64,000 nt of DNA from Rhodoglobus vestalii (lineage in GTDB: Bacteria > Actinomycetota > Actinomycetes > Actinomycetales > Microbacteriaceae), in assembly GCF_006788895.1 (NCBI RefSeq), contig NZ_VFRA01000001.1, positions 1,798,001-1,862,000 on the forward strand. The letters run 5' to 3'. Below, one piece after another: positions 1 through 9,275 of this stretch; the stretch's first letter is position 1, and every line of letters begins with the position of its first letter. Both the position numbers and the translations under genes were made by a program. The notes below the pieces were generated by a model. It worked only from the letters and a program-made list of their open reading frames with translations. It had not been told where the DNA came from and did no database searches.

Positions 1-560
1 CCACTGATGGTTCCACCGGTTCCGATGCCAGAAACGAAGATGTCGACGGTGCCGTCGGTGTCATTCCACACCTCGGGTCCGGTGGTGGCCCGGTGGATTG
101 CTGGGTTCGCTGCGTTGGCAAACTGCCGGGCGGCGACGGCCCCTTCCGTGTTGGCAACAATTTCCGCGGCCTTGTCGACTGCACCGCGCATGCCATCAGC
201 CGGGGCGGTCAGAACAAGTTCTGCGCCAAAAGCACGCAACAACATGCGGCGTTCCTTGCTCATACTCTCCGGCATGGTGAGAATAACGCGGTAGCCGCGC
301 GCGGCACCGACCATCGCCAGCGCAATTCCGGTATTGCCGCTGGTGCCTTCGACAATGGTTCCGCCGGGCTTCAACGCACCCGACTTCTCTGCCGCGTCGA
401 TGATGGCAACGCCGATACGGTCCTTCACGCTGGCGGAGGGATTCTGGAATTCGAGCTTGGCCAACACAGTTGCGCCAACACCCTCTGTTACGGCGTTGAG
501 CCGAACCAGGGGGGTATTGCCGACAAGTTCGGTGACGTTGTTATAGATACGACTAGCCAT
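1..560 (-). CDS. cysK: Cysteine synthase A, C-terminus outside the window
   Basis: This is the first ~186 residues of a PLP-dependent O-acetylserine sulfhydrylase, which makes cysteine from O-acetylserine and sulfide. Translation from the ATG at 560 begins [20 protein letters not shown], the family N-terminus. It continues with [10 protein letters not shown], whose Lys forms the Schiff base with PLP, then the substrate loop [12 protein letters not shown] and [10 protein letters not shown], which binds the PLP phosphate. A GAAGGA Shine-Dalgarno lies about 11 bases upstream of the start. The frame is open to the window edge, so the gene runs out to the left. It is the closing gene of the leftmost minus-strand stretch and has its own 160-base upstream region. 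Confidence 0.95.
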   Translation of the reverse strand, partial: MASRIYNNVTELVGNTPLVRLNAVTEGVGATVLAKLEFQNPSASVKDRIGVAIIDAAEKSGALKPGGTIVEGTSGNTGIALAMVGAARGYRVILTMPESMSKERRMLLRAFGAELVLTAPADGMRGAVDKAAEIVANTEGAVAARQFANAANPAIHRATTGPEVWNDTDGTVDIFVSGIGTGGTIS

Positions 561-665
561 GATTCAGGGGTTCCTTCGCAGGTAGGAGATCGATGGGAGC
601 GTGCTCACCTTAGTTAGTAGCAATCAGTGCGCCAAATTTATTTCATCAAACTGGGTAACACGCGA

Positions 666-694
666 AAGAGGGCCCCACAGCGTGGGACCCTCTT
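666..694 (-). terminator. Hairpin terminator of the nuclease/nucleotidase gene
   Basis: Arms AGAGGGCCCCAC (667-678) and GTGGGACCCTCT (682-693) pair with one mismatch around a 3-base loop, about 30 bases past the stop of the 724-5004 gene. The minus-strand trailing side is only moderately T-rich, so this is a plausible rather than textbook intrinsic terminator. Confidence 0.55.
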
Positions 695-723
695 CACATT
701 GTCCGGCTAGCGGTGACGGCTCG

Positions 724-3700
724 CTAGAACACGAACACCAGTCGCGGCCAGCTCGTGCTCGACTCCACTTGGTCGTTGCCGGAGTACTCGACCCAGATTA
801 GGTGGATGCCGCGGCTGAGCTTCGGCAATGTCACCGATGCCTTGCCCTTGTTATTCACCTCGGTTGTCGCCACTGCGGAGCGGCCGTCGTACACGGTCAC
901 CTCACCGGCTGTGGTGCCATCCTTGCCGACCTTAACTTTCGCATCGACCGTGAGTGAACGGTTGCCCCACACGAACCAGTCAGAGACGCTCGAGCTCACT
1001 CGCGACGAGATCTTCTCCACTGTTTGCGCATCAGACTCAGCAACACCAGCGGTGTAACCTTCCTTGCTCGCGGTGACCTGAACACTCAGCTCAGAGCCGA
1101 TGTCGCCGGTGGTGATGCGGTACCGGCGGTCGGTCGCATCGGCGATCGGTTCACCGTTGTGCAGCCACTGGTAGCTGAACTCTGCTCCGCGCTCGCTCCA
1201 GCGACCCGGCATTGCCTTGACAGTCTTGCCAACCTCCACCGTGCCGCGGATGCCCGGGGCTTGAGTGTTTTCGATGGCTTCCGCCGTTGCGGCGACCTCG
1301 ATCGGAACAACAATCGAGGTTTCCGTTCCCGGCACGGTCACGGTCAACGCGAGCACCCCTGATGGGGAACCGTCGGGGATCGTGATTGTCACCGCGGCTC
1401 GACCCTGCTCGTCTGTCGTGTCAACAATGGTGCGGTCGATCGTTGCCGATCCGAGCACGGTGCCGTCAACCGAGACCTCCACCGTGGCGGCATCTGAGCC
1501 ACCGCGGCTGAAGGTGAGCGATGACAGATCAAGCGTGACGTCATCTCCGGGGTTATAGCCGTCAGCATCCGGTGCCGAAACAACAGCACCAATAGCCCGC
1601 TGTTCGAACGGCGGAGAAGCCACCGGGGTGTCCTCGAAGTAGTCGACCATGGCCTGCAGGTCGACACGTCCCGTGTCGGTCGGGTTTGCACCCTCGCCGA
1701 GGGTGGCGAAGTTATCGCCACCGGCTGCGAGGAAGGAGTTAGCAACCACCTTGTAGTTGGCTGCGGCATCCACGGCCACATCGTTGAGGTATAGCGCCGA
1801 AACTCGTTCACCCTGCGCTGCAGTCGGGTCGTACGTGTACGTCAACCCTTCCGAAACGCCGAGCTTGAGGAACGGACGCTGAGCGCCAGCCGGCTGCCAC
1901 TGCTCTTCAAGAACCTGCTTGAGCTGGGCACCCGTGAGTGTCAGCGTGACAAGAGAGTTCGCGAAGGGCTGCACATTGGCTGCCTCCCGGTAGGTGACAT
2001 CACCGTCGGCATCATTGGCTCCCGAGGACTCATAGATGAGGTCGGTTCGCAAACCACCGGGGTTCATGAATGCGATCTCAGCACCCGAATCGGCTGCGGC
2101 CCAGAGCTGAACGTCAGCAACAAAGTTGCCCAGTGTCGACTCGCCACCACGGTTCTCGGGGAACACCGTCTCACCCTGCGGGTCGACGGTAGGAGTCTGC
2201 ACCGCGCGGAACATGCTCTGCGAGATTTCACCGACCTTGGCAGCGCCAAGCACGTCCGCAATAGCGGTCGCTTCATCAACGATCGCCTGCACAGCCGCAT
2301 CGGGTTCGAAGCCCTCAATCGGCAGCACTTCGGCACTGAAGCTCATAATCTCGTTCGTTGCCGGGTCAACCGTCAGATCGAGGTGACCATAGTTGGCTCC
2401 GTACTGCCCCGCCGAAACTACGAGTCGTGGCCGATCCATGCCGGGCACCGTAATTTCGTGGTCGTAGGCCAGATGGGTGTGACCCGACACGATTGCATCA
2501 ACCTTCGGGCTCAGTCCCGTGACAATCTGGCCAAAGGCCGAATCATCGGTTGACGCTGCAATATCGGTGGATGCCGCACCCTCGTGAACCAGCAGGACGA
2601 GAACGTCTGCTTCGCCGTTGGCCTCGTTACCGTCAGAGAGGTAGTCCGCAACGCGATCCACCTCATCCACGACACTGCGGATCTCAAGGGAGGCAATACC
2701 ATCGGGGCTCACCAGCTCGTTGAGATCCTCGGTGACGGCACCAATGAATCCCACCTGCACACCATCGAACTCTTGCAGGAAGTACTCGTCATAGGCCGGA
2801 GCGTCAGTAGCCCGGTCGTAGAGGTTCGCTGCAAGATACGGCCAATTGGCGGCGTCCAAGATGCGGTCGTCAACATCGGCACGACCCTGATCGAACTCAT
2901 GATTACCGAACGAACTCGTGGCGAGCCCGATTTCGTTGAGCACATCAATCGTGGGCTGGTCGTTCTGAATGAACGAGGTGAACGTGGAGGCACCGACGAA
3001 GTCCCCGGCACCAACAAAGGTGGTGTTGGGGTTCTGTTCCTCCCAGAAGTTCACCATTCCGCCGAGCTGGGCCGCTCCCGGAACTCCGCGACCCGGCTCC
3101 AAACGACCGTGGAAGTCGTTTGTGGTGAGAATCTCGATCTCGACGGGCGCCGCCTCAGTGCTGAGACCGATGCTGATCGGGTCGTGATCACTTGAACGGA
3201 ACACGGTGCCCGCTTCGGCTGCCGCATAGGCGTAGCCGCGGTCAGACCATTCTGGGGAGTTAATGTTCCAGACAGCAGCATCGGTCACGTGGTCGGCGAG
3301 CGACGGCGAAACGATGATGTGGTCAAGCGAACCCAGTTCACCATCAAAGTTGTAGGTGTACCGGTCGTCGGTTGTGGCCGCAAGAGTGTCAACGTATCCG
3401 GCCGAAGTGAACACCTGAACCGGGTCTTCTTCGGAGTAGGAGTTGAAGTCCCCCACAAGAACAACCTGATCACTCTTGGCGGGATCTGCCGAAATGCTGT
3501 CAACGAGAGCCTTCACCGCGGTTGCCTGCTCCACACGCTCGATGTTGAACTTTCCCTGACCGTCAGCGGGCTCTGCGCCCGAGCCACCCTTCGACTTGAA
3601 GTGGTTAGCAATCACCGTGATGAGTTCGCCATTCGACTCAAAGGTTTGAGCGATCGGCTCACGCGCGATGTCCCACACCGACTCATCAACGGCAGTGAAG

Positions 3701-5004
3701 CTGTCGCCTACCGCGGTGACGGATGCCGGTTTGAAAATAATCGCATTCGTGATGAAGTCAGTGATGGCCGCATCGTTGAGCGCGGTCGGGGTGCGAACGT
3801 AATCCCAGGTACCCGCGCCGGCTGCCGCGTTGAGAGCACCCACGAGATCCATCAGCGCCTCATCGAGGCCGCCACCCAACTTGATGGAGTTCTCGATCTC
3901 TTGGAGACCAACAACATCCGCATCGAGCGAGTTAATCGCGGCAACAATCTTTGACTGCTGAATCGCGAACTCTTCGGCGGTGTCTGCACCACGCGCATCC
4001 GAGTCTTCACTCGTGAGCGTCGTGAAGTAGTTGAAGACGTTGAATGCCGAGACCTTGAAGTCTCCGCCAACTAGCGGAGCCGATTCTTCGCGCGGGTTCG
4101 TCGGCGCGAAAATCGGGCGATACTCTGCCGCGCTCGCGTCATTGATGGCAACGGTCGGCTGCAAACGCCAGTCGCCAAAACCGTAGGTGAGAACGTAGGG
4201 GTTCGCAGGAAACTCAACCGTGTCGCCGTTGCGCACAACAGTTTCGGCCGAGAAATATGGCTGGTCACCCGGGTGAGCACCGTTGGAGATCTGGATGTTG
4301 TAGCCATCATCAAGCAGCAAACGGTGTGAACGGTTGGCGGCGGCAATCGCGTTTGCGGCATCGCCGGCATCCGTGGTTTCGGTGCTCTTGACGGCAAGTT
4401 CTTCTGGGCTGAGCCAGAGCGTGCCGAAGTTGTAGAGCTGGTGGCTTGAGCTGACCAGGTAGTCGCCCGTCGGCGTTACGAGCATCGACTCAAGGGATTC
4501 GCGGTCGCTGCCAACGACACTCGTATCAAGCGCTGTTGCCTGAACGGCGTCCTCGGGGGCGAGGTCGGCGGCTGCTGTGATCAGCTCAACGGTGGCGGGA
4601 GTCGCGCCGGTACCAATTTGAGTCTGCCCGAAGCGCTCATCAACCGGGCCGGTCGCCGACACCTTGTCACCCAGCGAGACGGCGGGGTTGAGGTTGTTGA
4701 GGTAGAGGGTGATTCCGTCGGAGGCACCGGGCGTCGCGTCGTTCTCTCCGCCCGAACCAGGAGTCTGGATGAGGATTGTGCGGTAGCCGGAAGCCCCGCG
4801 GTAGTCAGCGGTAACAACACCGTCAACGGTGACGGTTGAGCCCACTAATGGGCTCGATGCTGTTGTGCCTTGAACATCGGCGATCGTCGCTGTCGCGTCG
4901 GCAGCAAGTGCGGCCGGGGCGGTGATCGTGGTCAACGCGATCATGCACGAGGTGGCGAGTGCCCCCAGCGTGAGTCGCGTTGGCCTGCTGCTTCGATAAT
5001 GCAT
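724..5004 (-). CDS. Secreted ExeM/NucH-type nuclease fused to 5'-nucleotidase
   Basis: This 1426-residue exported protein is predicted to degrade extracellular nucleic acid and dephosphorylate the products. A signal peptide ends near residue 34 (PAALAAD). An OB-like segment (about 35-150) precedes an endonuclease/exonuclease/phosphatase domain from about residue 314, with FNVFNYF and GLQEIENS. A calcineurin-like 5'-nucleotidase follows: TTNDFHGR near 626, FGNHEFDQGR near 699, GHTHLAYDH near 840. Its C-terminal substrate domain has GGESTLGNFVADV near 953. From about 1140 to the end are Ig-like repeats. No LPxTG sorting signal is visible, so it is probably released or loosely wall-bound. GAGGGG lies upstream of the ATG. 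Joining both activities in one chain suggests phosphate and nucleoside scavenging. Confidence 0.9.
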   Translation of the reverse strand: MHYRSSRPTRLTLGALATSCMIALTTITAPAALAADATATIADVQGTTASSPLVGSTVTVDGVVTADYRGASGYRTILIQTPGSGGENDATPGASDGITLYLNNLNPAVSLGDKVSATGPVDERFGQTQIGTGATPATVELITAAADLAPEDAVQATALDTSVVGSDRESLESMLVTPTGDYLVSSSHQLYNFGTLWLSPEELAVKSTETTDAGDAANAIAAANRSHRLLLDDGYNIQISNGAHPGDQPYFSAETVVRNGDTVEFPANPYVLTYGFGDWRLQPTVAINDASAAEYRPIFAPTNPREESAPLVGGDFKVSAFNVFNYFTTLTSEDSDARGADTAEEFAIQQSKIVAAINSLDADVVGLQEIENSIKLGGGLDEALMDLVGALNAAAGAGTWDYVRTPTALNDAAITDFITNAIIFKPASVTAVGDSFTAVDESVWDIAREPIAQTFESNGELITVIANHFKSKGGSGAEPADGQGKFNIERVEQATAVKALVDSISADPAKSDQVVLVGDFNSYSEEDPVQVFTSAGYVDTLAATTDDRYTYNFDGELGSLDHIIVSPSLADHVTDAAVWNINSPEWSDRGYAYAAAEAGTVFRSSDHDPISIGLSTEAAPVEIEILTTNDFHGRLEPGRGVPGAAQLGGMVNFWEEQNPNTTFVGAGDFVGASTFTSFIQNDQPTIDVLNEIGLATSSFGNHEFDQGRADVDDRILDAANWPYLAANLYDRATDAPAYDEYFLQEFDGVQVGFIGAVTEDLNELVSPDGIASLEIRSVVDEVDRVADYLSDGNEANGEADVLVLLVHEGAASTDIAASTDDSAFGQIVTGLSPKVDAIVSGHTHLAYDHEITVPGMDRPRLVVSAGQYGANYGHLDLTVDPATNEIMSFSAEVLPIEGFEPDAAVQAIVDEATAIADVLGAAKVGEISQSMFRAVQTPTVDPQGETVFPENRGGESTLGNFVADVQLWAAADSGAEIAFMNPGGLRTDLIYESSGANDADGDVTYREAANVQPFANSLVTLTLTGAQLKQVLEEQWQPAGAQRPFLKLGVSEGLTYTYDPTAAQGERVSALYLNDVAVDAAANYKVVANSFLAAGGDNFATLGEGANPTDTGRVDLQAMVDYFEDTPVASPPFEQRAIGAVVSAPDADGYNPGDDVTLDLSSLTFSRGGSDAATVEVSVDGTVLGSATIDRTIVDTTDEQGRAAVTITIPDGSPSGVLALTVTVPGTETSIVVPIEVAATAEAIENTQAPGIRGTVEVGKTVKAMPGRWSERGAEFSYQWLHNGEPIADATDRRYRITTGDIGSELSVQVTASKEGYTAGVAESDAQTVEKISSRVSSSVSDWFVWGNRSLTVDAKVKVGKDGTTAGEVTVYDGRSAVATTEVNNKGKASVTLPKLSRGIHLIWVEYSGNDQVESSTSWPRLVFVF

Positions 5005-5044
5005 AGCGGGCAGTCCCCTCGAGAATTGTGCAATCTATGGTCTA

Positions 5045-5058
5045 CCCCCTAATGGGGG
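5045..5058. promoter_or_regulatory. Short palindrome upstream of the nuclease gene
   Basis: CCCCC (5045-5049) and GGGGG (5054-5058) flank TAAT, 41-54 bases upstream of the nuclease start. It lies next to a weak -10-like TAGATT on the minus strand. It could be an operator or a leader hairpin. No regulator can be named from the sequence. The remaining 5059-5200 interval shows nothing clear. Confidence 0.25.
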
Positions 5059-5200
5059 CATCTGAGAGGATAGTCCCGCTCACAGCTCATTCCAAGGGTT
5101 AAACCGAATTGCTCATGTGCGCGTCAACGTATGTTCATCTTTGTGCCGCACAGCCCCCTCCCGCCGGAATCCCCAGCGGCCCCCGCACTCCTTACTGTGG

Positions 5201-6079
5201 CTAGCTTGCAGAGGAGCGTGCGAACGCGTGCGCTCGCGCCGCCAACGAACGGGAGATGCCCCCAAAAAGCTGAAGGCTGGCGTGGCCGGGCCACCCCGCC
5301 GGCAGCGCAGAATCCGGCAAACCGGGGTCAAGATACGGGATTACTCGCCACTGATCGAGGGCATGAATATACCGCGCGAATACCTCAGCATCACTGGCGG
5401 CAGGCCCCACCTGAGCCGCATGTTGAGCAAGAAAGCGCTCGTGCAGTGTGCGCAAACGTTCCAGATCCCACCACTGTGCTGCGGCATCCGCCAGCGAACG
5501 ACCCGCGTCTGGGCGACCCGCGGCTGAGAGACCTACATCTGAGCCACCTACGTCTGAGCCACCTACGTCTGGGCGACCCGCGATGAACAGGGTCGCGCAT
5601 TCCCGCAAATGTAGATCGTCAAGAATCACGAGCACCTCATCCTTGAGCGATGCGGCACAGATCCAGAGGCCAGTAGCTACCGTTCCGCAGCCAATCCAGC
5701 CGAGGCGGCGACGCAGCTGATGGCGCGCATCGCGGCGGGGCTCAGGGATGGAGAACGAAATTAGACACCAGTTATCATCTTCCCGCTGTTGCCGAAAACT
5801 AAAGATTCGACGGTCCCCACGCTGGAACATCGGAACGGCCTCCGGATTGAGCCGGTACCCCTGCCTCCCATTCACCACCTCGGGAACGAGCAAACCCTTC
5901 AGCTTCACGCGCGCAATTGCGCTGCGAGCGCCGTTGGCGGGCACTCCCAACGCCTCCATGATTCGCACGAGATCTGCTGACGAGATCCATCCGCCCAGTT
6001 GGCGCAGCTGCGAGCCAACAAAGGTGCGCAACAGTGAGGTAGCGCTCCCCGGTCGGGAGTCGAAGTCATCCAGAATCAT
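5201..6079 (-). CDS. PaaX-family transcriptional regulator
   Basis: The 292-residue protein has the PaaX layout: an N-terminal winged helix (about 10-90, with SLLRTFVGSQLRQLGGWISS and RSAIARVKLKGLL), a central domain (NWCLISFSIPEPRRDARHQLRRRLGWIGCG) and a C-terminal domain with IHALDQWRVIPYLDPGLP. It starts 6 bases after kynU, so it is the last gene of the kynurenine operon, and I infer that it controls that operon, perhaps through an acyl-CoA or pathway effector. An unusual stretch of 5-residue units (RPDVG, GSDVG, GSDVG, LSAAG, RPDAG) is inserted near residues 168-193; it is encoded by a 15-bp tandem repeat. Family assignment is firm; the target is inferred. Confidence 0.85.
   Translation of the reverse strand: MILDDFDSRPGSATSLLRTFVGSQLRQLGGWISSADLVRIMEALGVPANGARSAIARVKLKGLLVPEVVNGRQGYRLNPEAVPMFQRGDRRIFSFRQQREDDNWCLISFSIPEPRRDARHQLRRRLGWIGCGTVATGLWICAASLKDEVLVILDDLHLRECATLFIAGRPDVGGSDVGGSDVGLSAAGRPDAGRSLADAAAQWWDLERLRTLHERFLAQHAAQVGPAASDAEVFARYIHALDQWRVIPYLDPGLPDSALPAGWPGHASLQLFGGISRSLAARAHAFARSSAS
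5501..5575. repeat. 15-bp tandem repeat inside the PaaX-type gene
   Basis: Five units of 15 bases, e.g. acctacgtctgagcc (5546-5560) and acctacgtctgggcg (5561-5575), run head to tail with a partial sixth unit. The length is a multiple of three, so changes in copy number would keep the regulator in frame. Confidence 0.9.
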
Positions 6080-6085
6080 GGAGTG

Positions 6086-7312
6086 TTAGTTCGCCAGCTC
6101 GGCATGAATTGCCTCGATGCCCAACTGCACCTCGGCAAAGGTGGTGCTCAGTGGCGATAGCCCTAACCGGATGCCGTGGGGCCGCCGAAAGTCAGGAATG
6201 ATTCCTTGCTTCCATAGCGCCGCATTCACGCTCGCGAAGCTCTCGTGGTCGATCGTGACATGGCTGCCACGTTCGCGGGAATCGCGTGGCGAGCTGACGG
6301 CCACTCCGAGCGGCACGAGCAGTTCGTCGGTGAGCTCGAGAGCGTATTCGGTGAGGGCGACAGACTTTGCGCGGATTGCCGGTATGCCGGCCTGTTCGAT
6401 GAGCCCGAGCATGTCTTGCATCGCGAGCGCCCCGATGATGGATGGTGTGCCACTGATGAAGCGCCGGATGCCGTGGTGCGGCAGATAGCCGGGCCCCATT
6501 TCGAAGGGGGTGCTGCTGCCCATCCACCCCTGTATTGGTTGTGTCATGCTCTCGATGTGTTCTTGGCGCACATAGCCGTAGGCGGGGGAGCCGGGCCCGC
6601 CGTTGAGGTATTTGTAGGTGCAGCCTGCGGCGAGGTCGACCCCCCACTCGTCGAGTTGGGTTTCGACTACTCCGGCCGAGTGGCAGAGGTCCCACAGTAC
6701 GAGTGCCCCGGCGTCGTGGGCGAGCGCGGTGATGCCGGGCATGTCGGCGAGGTAGCCGGAACGGTAGGCGACATGGCTGATCATGATGAGGGCAGTGTTC
6801 TCGGTGAGGACAGCGCGCAGGTGGTCGGCGGTTATTCCTGCGTCGAGGGGCGGGTCGATCCAGCGCAGTGTCTTGCCGAGTTCGGCGGCGATACCTTCCA
6901 CGACGTAGCGGTTGGTGGGAAAGTTGCCGGTGTCGATGATAATTTCGCTGCGGTCGGGTCGCGCGTTGAGGGCCGCCCGAATGAGCTTGTAGAGCACAAC
7001 GGTGGTGGAGTCGCCGACAAAGGTTTGCCCGGGGGCTGCCCCGAGCACTGTGCGTCCGAGTCGATCACCGAGAGTCAATGGCAGTTCATACCAGGATTCA
7101 TCCCAGCCGCGGATGAGGCGCCCACCCCACTGCTCGCTGACGAATGACGCCAATTGTTCGGCGCTCGCCGTGGTTGGGCGGCCGAGTGAGTTGCCGTCGA
7201 GGTAGGCGCGCACTTCTGGTGAGCGCACAAATTTGTTGGGGAATGCGGCCAGCGAGTCGGCGGCATCGCGTTCTGTAGCGTCGCGTGTTGTCGCGTCGGG
7301 TGTGGTTGTCAT
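6086..7312 (-). CDS. kynU: Kynureninase
   Basis: A PLP enzyme of about 408 residues that cleaves kynurenine to anthranilate and alanine. Signature segments are RAYLDGNSLGRP near the N-terminus, VLWDLCHSAGVVE, and GCTYKYLNGGPGSPAYGYV with the Schiff-base lysine in TYKY. I chose the ATG at 7312 over an upstream in-frame start at 7363. It overlaps the amidohydrolase stop as ATGA, has GAGGA just upstream, and the extra 17 residues are not family-like. Its place between an amidohydrolase and a PaaX regulator in a tryptophan 2,3-dioxygenase operon supports the role. Confidence 0.95.
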   Translation of the reverse strand: MTTTPDATTRDATERDAADSLAAFPNKFVRSPEVRAYLDGNSLGRPTTASAEQLASFVSEQWGGRLIRGWDESWYELPLTLGDRLGRTVLGAAPGQTFVGDSTTVVLYKLIRAALNARPDRSEIIIDTGNFPTNRYVVEGIAAELGKTLRWIDPPLDAGITADHLRAVLTENTALIMISHVAYRSGYLADMPGITALAHDAGALVLWDLCHSAGVVETQLDEWGVDLAAGCTYKYLNGGPGSPAYGYVRQEHIESMTQPIQGWMGSSTPFEMGPGYLPHHGIRRFISGTPSIIGALAMQDMLGLIEQAGIPAIRAKSVALTEYALELTDELLVPLGVAVSSPRDSRERGSHVTIDHESFASVNAALWKQGIIPDFRRPHGIRLGLSPLSTTFAEVQLGIEAIHAELAN

Positions 7313-8364
7313 CGGGTCCTCATTAGTTCTCGGGCGGTCACTACGGTTGCGGTCATCAGCCATTGGGCAAGATCGGTTTCGGCGTCGGTGTCCGTGTCGG
7401 TGTCGGGGACTGTCGGAAGGTAGCTCACGGTGCTGCCGAGGCTGGGCAGGCAGAGGGCTCGCAGGAGTGCGTCGTTGCGCACTCCTGCATCCTGAAGGGC
7501 CTCGAGCTCGCGGTGGTTGAGGCCAAGCGGCAGATCGCCACTACCCAGGTCGGTGCCGTAGTGCACGATGCCACCGGCGTGATGAAAGCGTCGCAGGTTG
7601 TCACTGGCGACCTCAAAGTCGGTTCCGCGCTGTCCGTAGCCGTGGATGTCGAGGGTGCTCACCCAAGAGTGGCGCCCGGCCGAGAGGCGCGTATCTTTCT
7701 GTGCCATTGCGTCGATCAGCGCGTCATCGAGGCGTTCTGTCCAGGGGGTGTGGGCAAGACGATCAACACCGGCATCAAATGCGCGTTGTGCCTGACCGGC
7801 TCCTTGTGCGTGCGCGACGACTTCGCAGCCTCTGCTGTGCGCGTATTCGACGACTGCCGCTAGGGTGTCGTCACCGATCACGGGGCCATCATCGGTGTTG
7901 AGAGTGACCTTGACGAGGGTTGCCCCGGCGGACACTTGCTCGGCGACGACGGTGACGGCCTGTTCGCCAGTGGAGACTTCGCGAACGGCGAGTGCCGCCG
8001 CCCAGGCGCGAGTAGAGGGGTAGCCACCGGGAGCCGTAATGAACGCCCCGGCATAGCGCAGCTCAGGAATTGTCTCGTCTGCGGCCCACTCAGCGAGCCG
8101 GGCCGGGTCGCTACCCAAATCGTCAACGGCAGCGAGTCCGCCAGCGATGAGAGTGTGGGGGTCAATCAATCCGAGGTGCACGTGCGAGTCACGAAAGCCC
8201 GGAAGCAGCACGCCAGGAAGGTGCTGCGCGGTCGCGGTTGAGGCATCGGTGGTTTGGGTATCCGGAAGCACCGAGATTCGGTCTGGGGTGATGCGCACCG
8301 TGGCGGGGCCGTGCCAGCCGCGCTCCCAGTAGGCGTCAATCGCATAGTCCACGCTCACGGTCAC
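7309..8364 (-). CDS. Amidohydrolase-superfamily protein in the kynurenine operon
   Basis: The 351-residue protein has the metal-dependent amidohydrolase pattern: PGFRDSHVHLG (HxH), Lys in VKVTLN, VVAHAQG with a third His, LAHTPW with a fourth, and HYGTDLGSGD with the catalytic Asp. It starts at a GTG overlapping the dioxygenase stop (GTGA) and ends overlapping kynU (ATGA), so the three genes are tightly coupled. No KynB-type or serine-hydrolase kynurenine formamidase is present, so this enzyme may perform the N-formylkynurenine hydrolysis; that is inference. A TDTDTD run near the C-terminus comes from a hexamer repeat around 7380-7400. Confidence 0.85.
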   Translation of the reverse strand: MTVSVDYAIDAYWERGWHGPATVRITPDRISVLPDTQTTDASTATAQHLPGVLLPGFRDSHVHLGLIDPHTLIAGGLAAVDDLGSDPARLAEWAADETIPELRYAGAFITAPGGYPSTRAWAAALAVREVSTGEQAVTVVAEQVSAGATLVKVTLNTDDGPVIGDDTLAAVVEYAHSRGCEVVAHAQGAGQAQRAFDAGVDRLAHTPWTERLDDALIDAMAQKDTRLSAGRHSWVSTLDIHGYGQRGTDFEVASDNLRRFHHAGGIVHYGTDLGSGDLPLGLNHRELEALQDAGVRNDALLRALCLPSLGSTVSYLPTVPDTDTDTDAETDLAQWLMTATVVTARELMRTR

Positions 8365-9218
8365 GAGCGTCCGATCTCGGTGCGCACAGCGAAGAGTTCA
8401 GGAAAGAAGGTGAGGTCGAGGGCTTTCTGCAAGAAGCTGACCCCGCTTGAGCCGCCGGTGCCGCGTTTCATGCCGATGATGCGCATCACAGTTTTCATGT
8501 GACGAAAGCGCCAGAGTTGGAAGTTGTCTTCGAGGTCGACGAACTCTTCGCACGCTTCGTAGGCGAGCCAGTGGTCACTTTCGTTGTCGTAAATGTGGCG
8601 AAAGGTTTCGATGAGGTCATCGTTTTGCTGGTGGCCGCGGGTGACATCGCGGTTGAGAACGGCGTCGGGGATGTCGTAGCCGTGCCGGTCGAGGTAGCGC
8701 AAAAACTCGTCGTAGACGCTTGGTTCGGCGAGCAGCTTGCTCAGCAGTGCGTGAGCTTCGGGTTGCGATTCGAAAACTTTGAGCATGCCGGCGTTCTTGT
8801 TGCCGAGCAAAAATTCGACCGCGCGGTATTGGTAGGACTGGAATCCGGATGAGCTGCCCAGGTAGTCACGGAACTGTGAGTACTCGCTCGGCGTGAGCGT
8901 TGCGAGCACTGACCACTGTTCGGTGAGGGTGCGCTGAATGTGCTTGACGCGCGCGATGCGCTTGAGCGCTATAGAGAGGTTGTCGTTGGCGATCAGATCG
9001 CGGGCCGAGGTCAGCTCGTGGATCACGAGCTTGAGCCACAGCTCGGTGGTCTGGTGCTGGATGATGAACAGCATCTCGTCGTGATGTTCGGGCGCGCTTT
9101 GGGTGGTTTGCGCGCTGAGGAGCCGGTCGAGTTCTAGGTAGGAACCGTAGCTCATCCGCTCGCTGAAGTCGGTGACGATTTCGTCTTCAAGGGCACGTTC
9201 GTTTCGGGCATGCGACAT
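8361..9218 (-). CDS. kynA: Tryptophan 2,3-dioxygenase
   Basis: The haem enzyme that opens the indole ring of tryptophan to N-formylkynurenine. At 285 residues it has the usual bacterial length. Diagnostic segments are FIIQHQTTELWLKL near the N-terminus, FQSYQYRAVEFLLGNKN, LWRFRHMKTVMRIIG with the proximal His, and KRGTGGSSGV. It is the first gene of the operon kynA-amidohydrolase-kynU-paaX, all on the minus strand with overlapping or near-touching ends. Its promoter region contains a perfect inverted repeat at 9276-9295. Confidence 0.97.
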   Translation of the reverse strand: MSHARNERALEDEIVTDFSERMSYGSYLELDRLLSAQTTQSAPEHHDEMLFIIQHQTTELWLKLVIHELTSARDLIANDNLSIALKRIARVKHIQRTLTEQWSVLATLTPSEYSQFRDYLGSSSGFQSYQYRAVEFLLGNKNAGMLKVFESQPEAHALLSKLLAEPSVYDEFLRYLDRHGYDIPDAVLNRDVTRGHQQNDDLIETFRHIYDNESDHWLAYEACEEFVDLEDNFQLWRFRHMKTVMRIIGMKRGTGGSSGVSFLQKALDLTFFPELFAVRTEIGRS

Positions 9219-9275
9219 GCCGACACCCTATTGCACTTTTACGACGGCCGCCACATTTATGTTTTGAGCAGTCAT

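Noticed and set aside
2584..3954. Plus-strand frames opposite the nuclease/nucleotidase gene
   Set aside because: They mirror a fully motif-supported gene and match no known family.
5501..5575. Repeat array considered as a CRISPR
   Set aside because: Units are contiguous 15-mers without spacers and lie inside a coding frame.
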